Shown piece after piece: positions 57,795 to 64,000 of a DNA stretch of 64,000 nt. The position numbers and the translations under genes were made by a program. The number at the start of each line of letters is the position of its first letter. Position 1 is the stretch's first letter. The notes under the pieces were generated by a model. That model was not told where the DNA came from, ran no database searches, and worked only from the letters and a program-made list of their open reading frames with translations. Source of the DNA: Heterohyrax brucei (Eukaryota > Chordata > Mammalia > Hyracoidea > Procaviidae); assembly GCA_028571685.1 (NCBI GenBank), contig CM053154.1:5245501-5309500 (forward strand), read 5' to 3'.

Positions 57795-57985
57795 GAGACC
57801 AGGTGTCATCAAGTCGACTCCAACTCATGGTGACCACACATGGGTCGGTGCAGGATTGAGCTCTGCGGCCTTCTCGGTGGGTGTGACCTTCCAGAAACAG
57901 ATCACTGGGTCTTTCTTCTGAAGTGCTTCTGGGTGGATTCAAAGCGCGAACCTTATGGTGAGTGTATTAACAGCAGAGTGTGTTA
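57795..57985 (-). mobile_element. AfroSINE-related, antisense, 'tttcttctgaagtg' variant
   Basis: 'gtgtcatcaagtcgactcca', 'gggtctttcttctgaagtgc', 'ttctgggtggattcaaagcg', the same variant as at 13.4 kb. Confidence 0.8.
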
Positions 57986-58019
57986 ACTGTCTGCGGCACT
58001 CATGCAGGCCGAAAAATGA

Positions 58020-58168
58020 AGAAACCCACTGAGTCGATTCCAACTCACAGCAACCCCGTGGGACAGAGCAGAATTGCCGTGTTAGAGGGGGTCTAGAGTG
58101 TCCGGTGAATTTAAACCTTTGGCCTTTTGGTTAGCAGCTGTAGCTCCTGACGGCTCTGCCACCTGAGC
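58020..58168 (-). mobile_element. AfroSINE, antisense
   Basis: 'aaacccactgagtcgattcc', 'gggacagagcagaattgccg', 'tttggttagcagctgtagct'. Confidence 0.9.
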
Positions 58169-58939
58169 CATGCAACGCCAGAGCACATGGTGACCCGTTT
58201 TCTCCCGGGAGCCCCACTGTGGCCTCCTGGTGATGTAGGATTGTTTTACAGACGGGTACACCGAGGCTCAGAGACAGTGACCAGCCCGAGGGCTCACAGT
58301 GGCAGGGGAAGGGCTGAGCCCGGCCGCAGAGCCCTCTGAGGCGGGCCTTCCGCCACCACGTGGACACTAGAACAGTGCTGGACGGGGACCTGAGTCCAGG
58401 CACACGCCATCCGCCTGTTCCTTTTCATTACCCGGCTGAGCCTGCACTGTGACAACCCAAGCTGTGGCCTGGGCTGCCTGTGGAAACAAACAAGGATGGC
58501 CCAGCTTGCCCTGCGAGGGCGCACTTAATGCCTCAGGGTAGTCACTGCCGAGGTAAGCGGCAGTCCCCCGGAAAGCCCGGCCTTGAGTAAATGGGGCCCT
58601 GAGGACTGGTCGCTGGACCCCGAGGGAAGGCTGAGAGGTGCGTCACAGGCAGGCAGCCTCCCCTCCACAAACCGGGTGGGATGGAGGGGACTGGAGGCAG
58701 CCGAAGGTGTCAGGACCGCAGAGACCATTACGTCCTCAGGACGGGCCTTGGTGACTTTCCTCGTAAACAAGCCTCGGGAATGACTGTCTGAGTGACTCAC
58801 AGAAAGAGCTGGGCAGGGATGGGGTGAGCTCTGCCGGGGGCCTGCTCCCCAGCTGTGGCCAATCTGGCCCTCCCTTCTCTGGTCTCATCTCCTTTATCTG
58901 TGAGCTGAGGTCGCTGCTCTGGAGTAGAGGTCAGGAGAC
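58169..58939. other. Unassigned stretch
   Basis: Nothing recognised. Confidence 0.3.
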
Positions 58940-59195
58940 TACACCCAGCCATGGTCCAGGGGTCACACTCCACCACAGGCCAGGAGTCACACTCATCTCA
59001 GCCCAGGGATCACACAAACCACAGTCCAAGGGTCATGCTCACCACTGCCTGGGGGGTCACACTCACCACCGCCTGGGGAGGGTCACATCACCCACAGCCC
59101 GGGGGCCACACTCACCACCGCCTGGGGGTCACACTCACCACTGTCCGGGGGCCACACTCACCACAGCCCCGGGGTCACACTCCAGCCAGCCCCTG
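58940..59195. repeat. Minisatellite, about 24-29-bp units
   Basis: About ten units of the type ggggtcacactcaccaccgc with variable spacing and sequence (ccacagccc / ccaccgcct alternation). Confidence 0.88.
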
Positions 59196-59237
59196 TCTCT
59201 GTGAAGTCTGACTGGAATACAGCCTCACTTAACCCTA

Positions 59238-59358
59238 TAAAGCAAACTCACTGATGCTGAGTGGATTCCGACAGAGCAGAGCTGCTCAGTGGGGTCCAAA
59301 TGTCGAGGAGTGGATTCGTTAGCTGCTGAGTGTCCACCGCTGTGTCACCGGGGCTCCC
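59238..59358 (-). mobile_element. AfroSINE, antisense, short
   Basis: 'gctgagtggattccgacaga' and 'ccgctgtgtcaccggggctc'; part of the body is missing. Confidence 0.75.
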
Positions 59359-59433
59359 TGACGCAGTCACCTGTGATCTATAATGGCTTTCTCTCTGCAG
59401 TGGCAGAGGGGAGGAGTGCCGGACACCAGCAGT

Positions 59434-59597
59434 AACCTTGGTGGCACAGTGGTCAGCCTGGCCACTCGCCGAAAGGTCAGCAGTTAGAATCCACCGGCTG
59501 CTCCATGGGCACCCTATGGGGTGTGTCTCCTCTTTCCTATAGGGCCCCTGCGAGCCGGAATTGACTGGACAGCAAGGGGGTTTTGTGGCTTGGTCTT
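59434..59597 (+). mobile_element. AfroSINE
   Basis: 'aaccttggtggcacagtggt' head to 'gacagcaagggggttttgtg'. Confidence 0.92.
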
Positions 59598-59703
59598 TGT
59601 AGACGTTTCTGGACCCCCTGAGCCGAGCTGATCATTTTCGACGTGGTAGCACTGCCCCCTAGCGGCTATATTAGAAACTGCGCTCCTGTTGAGTCTCGGG
59701 CGC

Positions 59704-59908
59704 AAACCGAACGCACTGTGGTCAGGTGGATCCCGCCTCACAGAGTCCCTATAGGACAGAGCAGAACGGCTCCATAGGGTCGGCAAGGCTGTAATCATTA
59801 TGGGAACAGACTGCAACAGCATCTGTCTCCCACAGAGCAGCTGATGCATTTGAACACCAACCTTTTGGTTAGTGGCCAAGAGCTTAACCGCTGCACCACC
59901 AGAGCCCC
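59704..59908 (-). mobile_element. AfroSINE, antisense, long variant
   Basis: 'gacagagcagaacggctcca', 'caaggctgtaatcattatgg', 'ccaaccttttggttagtggc', 'cgctgcaccaccagagcccc'. Confidence 0.92.
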
Positions 59909-59929
59909 TAGGCATGGCCAGGCGGTCTC

Positions 59930-60275
59930 CAAACCCAGATCAAACTCTCTGCCACGGAGCTAGCTCTGAGCCACAGCGACCCCGTGTGTTCGGCTCCATA
60001 ACCAGGCTGTCGTGGTTAACAGCTGAAACCCTGGTGGCCCAGTGCTTAGGGGCTACGGCTACTAACCCAAAAGGTCAGGAATTTGAATCCCCCAGGAGCT
60101 CCTTGGAAACCTTATGGGGCGGTTCTACTCTGTCCTACAGGGTCGCTATGAGTCAGCATTGACTGGACGGCAGTCGGTTTGGGGTTTTTTCAGTTTTAAC
60201 AGAAGCAGCTTACCAGGGTTTTCTTCCAGGCACTGCTGGGTGAGTTTGAACTGGCAGCCTGCAGGTCCGCATCAC
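59930..60275 (-). mobile_element. AfroSINE-related, antisense, split by a + strand SINE
   Basis: 59930-60024 ('caaacccagatcaaactctc', 'ctctgagccacagcgacccc') and 60191-60275 ('aacagaagcagcttaccagg', 'tgggtgagtttgaactggca') are the two parts of one antisense variant copy. Confidence 0.7.
60025..60190 (+). mobile_element. AfroSINE, well preserved, nested
   Basis: 'gaaaccctggtggcccagtg' to 'ggtttggggtttttt', inserted in the previous element. TTAACAG flanks both sides, a probable remnant of the target duplication. Confidence 0.94.
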
Positions 60276-61947
60276 GCGCGGAGCGCTGGCACCCCCTGGG
60301 AGCTCGCCAAGCCGTCCCCTGAGAGAGCAGGAGGTGCGTTTCCTCTCAGCTCCCTTCCTTTCGGCGCTTTCATCTCCTCCCCACTGGAGCTAGCACTGCG
60401 TTTATCCTTCTGAAGTCGGGAGTGTAAAGTCGTTTGCTCTGTGGGTTTCGTTCTCAGGCGAACGGAGACTGTTTGGTGTAGTGGCAGAGTGCTGATTGTG
60501 ATCCAGGTGGGGACAACGTCCTTTGGGGACCCGTGAGGACCTTAGCGACCCCCACGTCCGCATTAAAGGGACCCGAGCGGCGGAGCAGCGCGGCTGTGTG
60601 GGCGCGAAGCCACACGGGGGCAGCAGAAGCCGGTGTGTGTGCCCGTCAGGCTGCCTGGAGGAGGCAGGGGTGACCGGGCGGCCACTCCTCGGGGTCCCCG
60701 TGCGCCCACAGCGTTTAGCTGAGCGTGCAGCACGGTGCGTCCCACCATCCAGGACGACTGTTTAGCGCTAGTCTCTCTCTGCCCTCAAACTGCGGGCTCC
60801 GGGAATAAGCTGATTAAAGCGTGCATCCATGAAAGAGTTCTGTCACCCCCAGCAGGGATACATTTGCATCTCTTGCCGTGCTCACAGGCCACTTCGACGT
60901 TCCATCAGGAATTAGCATGAGACCTCTGGGTCCTCCTTCCAGGCCCTCTCCCCTGTCCTGCCCACCCAGGGACGGCCATCTAGCCGGGGGTCCAGACCTG
61001 GCCTCCTTTAGAGGGGACAGCTCCTGTCAGCTCTCCTCACCCCTCTCCGAGCGCGGCAGGCCCTGCCTTTTGCCGTTTGAGTATCTGTCTTCCCTTTGGC
61101 CAAGGACAAGAGGGCAGAACGCAGAGTGAGAGCTAGGGTTCTTCTCAGCCAGTTGGCCCTCTCATGCTGGTCCCCAGATGTCCCCGCAAGAGTAGACGCT
61201 GCCCCCTTTTCTTCCTCTGCTGCATCTCCCAGCTCTAAAATGCACTTTGAAAGGTCCCCCTAGAAGGAGTACTCAGAGAAGTCTTGGGAACGTGAGGCAC
61301 CTGCGGTGGCCCAGGGGGACCCAGTCTCTCCAGACTCCCCTCTGTTTCCTAACACCACACTTCTCCTGCTGGCCTGGGCCCTCTGGTCACCTGGATCTTC
61401 CTCCACCCAGTGTTACCCGGCTTCCTCTTCAGAGCAGACATCTCACAAGAATGCCTAGTGGCTTTCTCCTCCCTGTCCCCTCTGTGTCCCACACCTCGCA
61501 GCCCAGCACTCACTGTCCCGCCCTGCTGATCTGCCCCTACAGAAGTGTCCTGATCCCACCTGGCTGTCACACACCCATACCTGAGATGACCTCACAGCCC
61601 CAGTGTCTTTCTTGCCTATGACTTCCTCCGGCCACATCCTGCATTCCTGTCTCTCTGTGTCCCTTCCTGTCCTTCCTGCCACTCTCTCCATCTTCCTGGG
61701 TATCCTCTTTGCTGTGGGTGCCCATACATTTCCTTGGGGGCTGGTTTATTTTCATGATGAGTCTGGCTCCCCACTCACCCCACCCCAAGTGCTACCTTCC
61801 AGAATGAGCTGTCTTCACCCCCATTTTGCCCCCTACCTCTGCACCCAACCAACCAGGTCTGGGCTGGTCCCCCTGTCTGGCCAAGGCCCACTATGCCTCG
61901 GAGACAGTGGTGGCCCCCAACTCAGTGGTAGGGTTTTCTAATATCCA
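60276..61947. other. Unassigned stretch
   Basis: 1.7 kb, pyrimidine-rich after 61.2 kb, no repeat or gene recognised. Confidence 0.3.
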
Positions 61948-62340
61948 TTGCCCTTGATTTGAATCTGACTCATTATGACTGTATAGGGCAGAGTAGAATG
62001 GCGCTCACGAGGTTTCCTAGGAGTCCTGGTTTCCCAGTGGTTAGTGCCCAGCTGCTAACTGAGGGGCCATTGGTTTAAACTTACCAGCTGCTCGGTGCGA
62101 GAGAGATGTGGCAGTCTGCGTCCATAAAGGTGACAGCCTTGGAAAAGTGTGAGGCAGTTCACCTCTGTCCTATAGGGTTGCTGTGAGTTGGAATTCAGTT
62201 CCACAGCAGTGGGCCTGGGTTCTGGTGATCTTCCTGGTAGCGGATCACCAGGTCACGTCTGCCACAGAGCGGCTGGTGGGTGTGAACTACCGATCTTTGG
62301 GTGAGCGGCTGAGCATTTAACCACTGTGCCGCTAGAATTC
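61948..62340 (-). mobile_element. AfroSINE-related, antisense, split by a + strand SINE
   Basis: 61948-62018 ('gatttgaatctgactcatta', 'gggcagagtagaatggcgct') and 62219-62340 ('ggtagcggatcaccaggtca', 'taaccactgtgccgctagaa') are body and head of one antisense copy. Confidence 0.75.
62019..62218 (+). mobile_element. AfroSINE, long variant, nested
   Basis: 'gagtcctggtttcccagtgg', 'gtggcagtctgcgtccataa', 'gggttgctgtgagttggaat' and 'cagcagtgggcctggg'. Confidence 0.88.
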
Positions 62341-62353
62341 CTTAAAGGTTTTA

Positions 62354-62915
62354 CACCGGGGTCTGAGAATTAAGTCCACGAACTTTATTGTTCTAAGTGC
62401 TAAATAGCTCGTGGCTGAATATCATCATGGTCACCTTCCAGGTACTCCCCCTGGGAAGCTATGCGCTGATGCCAGTGCCTAGTCCACCCTTCAAAGCAAT
62501 TTTGGAACTCTTTCTGGAATGGCATTGCACTTGCTGGCAAGGTGGCAAGTTCGTGAACTTCGCTGTCTAGCTGTCTGTGAGGGAGTTTTTAGCCAGGAAA
62601 CAAATAAATGTGTTGGAACACCCTACCTATTCACCAGTTCTGGCCCCAATATCTGTTTTCTTCACAGGAAGATAAAGGAAATATTGAGAGAGAGATTTTG
62701 ATGACATTCAGGACATCAAGGGTAATCCAGTGACAACTCTGATGGCCATTCCAGAAAAAGAGGTCCAAAACGGCTTTGAAGGGTGGATGAGGCACTGGCG
62801 TCACTGCCTAGCTTCCCAAGGGGAGACTTGGAAGGTGGCTCTAGTACACTACTCAACACTGAGGTGTGTAGCACTTTCTCTCAGGTGACCTGGTAAACTT
62901 AGCTGGCAGTCCTCG
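62354..62915 (+). mobile_element. Mariner-derived non-autonomous element with long inverted arms, second copy
   Basis: The left arm 62354-62525 and right arm 62742-62915 are inverted copies; each carries the C-terminal transposase end (right arm: ATGGCCATTCCAGAAAAAG...QGE block). The unique middle holds 'ttttgatgacattcaggaca' on the + strand and an internal TIR-like 'caagttcgtgaacttcgc'. The whole layout matches the copy at 28.79 kb read in the opposite direction. The left terminus follows TA. Confidence 0.8.
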
Positions 62916-63363
62916 TGTGCCTTGTCTCTGATGTGACACAGCACACACTCAAAGAGGCGCCTTGCGCTCACTCTGGCTTTGGGCTCTGCCTTCGTCCACC
63001 TCAGAGCTCCCCTTTCCTTCTCTGCTCTGGAGAATGGCAGCCATGGGGGAGCCCAGGCATCCCCTATCTATCTGCGGTCCAGGACTGTTCACACGGTGTG
63101 TTCACAGAAAACTGTCGGGCATCCACCCAGTGAGTCCTCGCAAGATGACTGTGGCTGCTGCATCTGTGGGCCCCCACTCCCCAAAGGGAGTGCTCTGGAA
63201 GCCTGTCCAGGTCCCTCTGAGGAGCAAGCTCCTGGGCAGGGGGTGCTGTCAACCGGGAAGTAAAAGCTTATTGTTGGACTGAACTTGGAGGGGGACCCCA
63301 ACAGCGACAACCAGTCGACAGGGGGTGCTCAGAAGTTGTTTTCAAATTTATTTTTATACCTAC
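62916..63363. other. Unassigned stretch
   Basis: Nothing recognised. Confidence 0.3.
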
Positions 63364-63854
63364 TGTCATGGATTGAATTGTGTCCCCCTGAAAATGTGGA
63401 CACCAACTTGGCTAGTCCAGGATGGTGTGACGTTCCCACAGACTGTAAATCCTGCCTCTGTGGTGCTCATGAGGGAGGCTGGACGGTGGTTTGGTTGGTG
63501 GGGCAGGCCTCAGTCTATGACATGGCATAGGGCCTGGGAGCCGTCTCTGGGGGTACAAGGGAAAGGGAAGCAAGCAGAGAGTTGGGGACCTCATTCCATC
63601 AAGAAAGAGGCAGTGCCAGGAGCAGAGCATGTCCTCTGGAAAGGTCCCAGAGTCGTTGTGCCTCAGAAGGTCCTAGTGCAGGGGAAGATGGGTGACAAAG
63701 ACCTTACTCCAGAGCCAACACAGAGGGTCTTCCCCTGGAGCCAATGCCCCAAATTTGAACTCAGCCTACTTTTCAGCAAAAATAATAAAGTTCTGTTTGT
63801 TAAAGCCATCGGCTCGTGGCATTTCTGTCACAGCAGCACTAGGTGACCAAGACA
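63364..63854 (+). mobile_element. Solo LTR, complete
   Basis: Runs from TGTCATGGATTGAATTGTGT to ...CACTAGGTGACCAAGACA, with AATAAA near 63784. It is the best-preserved copy of this LTR family in the window. Confidence 0.85.
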
Positions 63855-64000
63855 ATGAACTTCAAGTCTAGACTGATTGCTGCCACTCTGCTAGAGCCTA
63901 TATACCCCAGTCCCTCCCGAGAGGAGGCAAAGCAGAAGGTGACATGCTCTTGCAGTTCTAGAATTGATTTGTTTTTTCAAAGTAAGCCGTCAGGAAGCCT

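Noticed and set aside
52656..64000. FOXI2 or another gene downstream of CLRN3
   Set aside because: No forkhead sequence or other recognisable coding exon is present. In mammals FOXI2 lies much further away than this window reaches.

Overview
The window is mammalian nuclear DNA from an afrotherian, most likely an elephant or a close relative. The evidence is the repeat content. About fifty tRNA-derived SINEs of the AfroSINE type (a 'ccctggtggc.cagtggttaa' head, a 'gtcgctatgagtcggaat' body and a 'gggtttggtt' tail) sit on both strands, together with fragments of the afrotherian RTE/BovB-like LINE. These assignments are recognised by eye, not by a database search.

Only one protein-coding gene can be read with confidence: CLRN3 (clarin-3), on the + strand, three coding exons (35404-35632, 46219-46398, 52095-52366). 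It encodes an intact 226-residue four-pass membrane protein. A polyadenylation signal follows at 52627. About 11 kb upstream is a CpG island (about 23.73-24.81 kb) with good splice donors on the minus strand. From the known mammalian gene order (CLRN3 beside PTPRE, transcribed divergently) this is inferred to be the PTPRE promoter and non-coding first exon, so 1-24.4 kb would be the start of PTPRE intron 1. No PTPRE coding exon was found.

Layout: 1-23.7 kb, inferred PTPRE intron with SINEs, two RTE copies with 5' and 3' parts joined, an antisense RTE with a reverse-transcriptase remnant, a G-rich minisatellite and TG arrays; 23.7-24.8 kb, CpG island; 24.8-35.4 kb, PTPRE-CLRN3 interval with solo LTRs, a mariner-derived fold-back element and a 20-bp minisatellite; 35.4-52.7 kb, CLRN3, with six co-oriented SINEs just after exon 1, two RTE copies and several CA/TG arrays, the largest about 1 kb in intron 2; 52.7-64 kb, downstream repeat-rich DNA with no gene seen.

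No previously undescribed multi-gene system was found. The points most worth checking are the loss of the N-glycosylation site in the clarin-3 first loop, two mariner copies that share one rearranged inverted-repeat architecture, an unrecognised dispersed repeat present three times, and several nested insertions that give a relative order of transposon activity.
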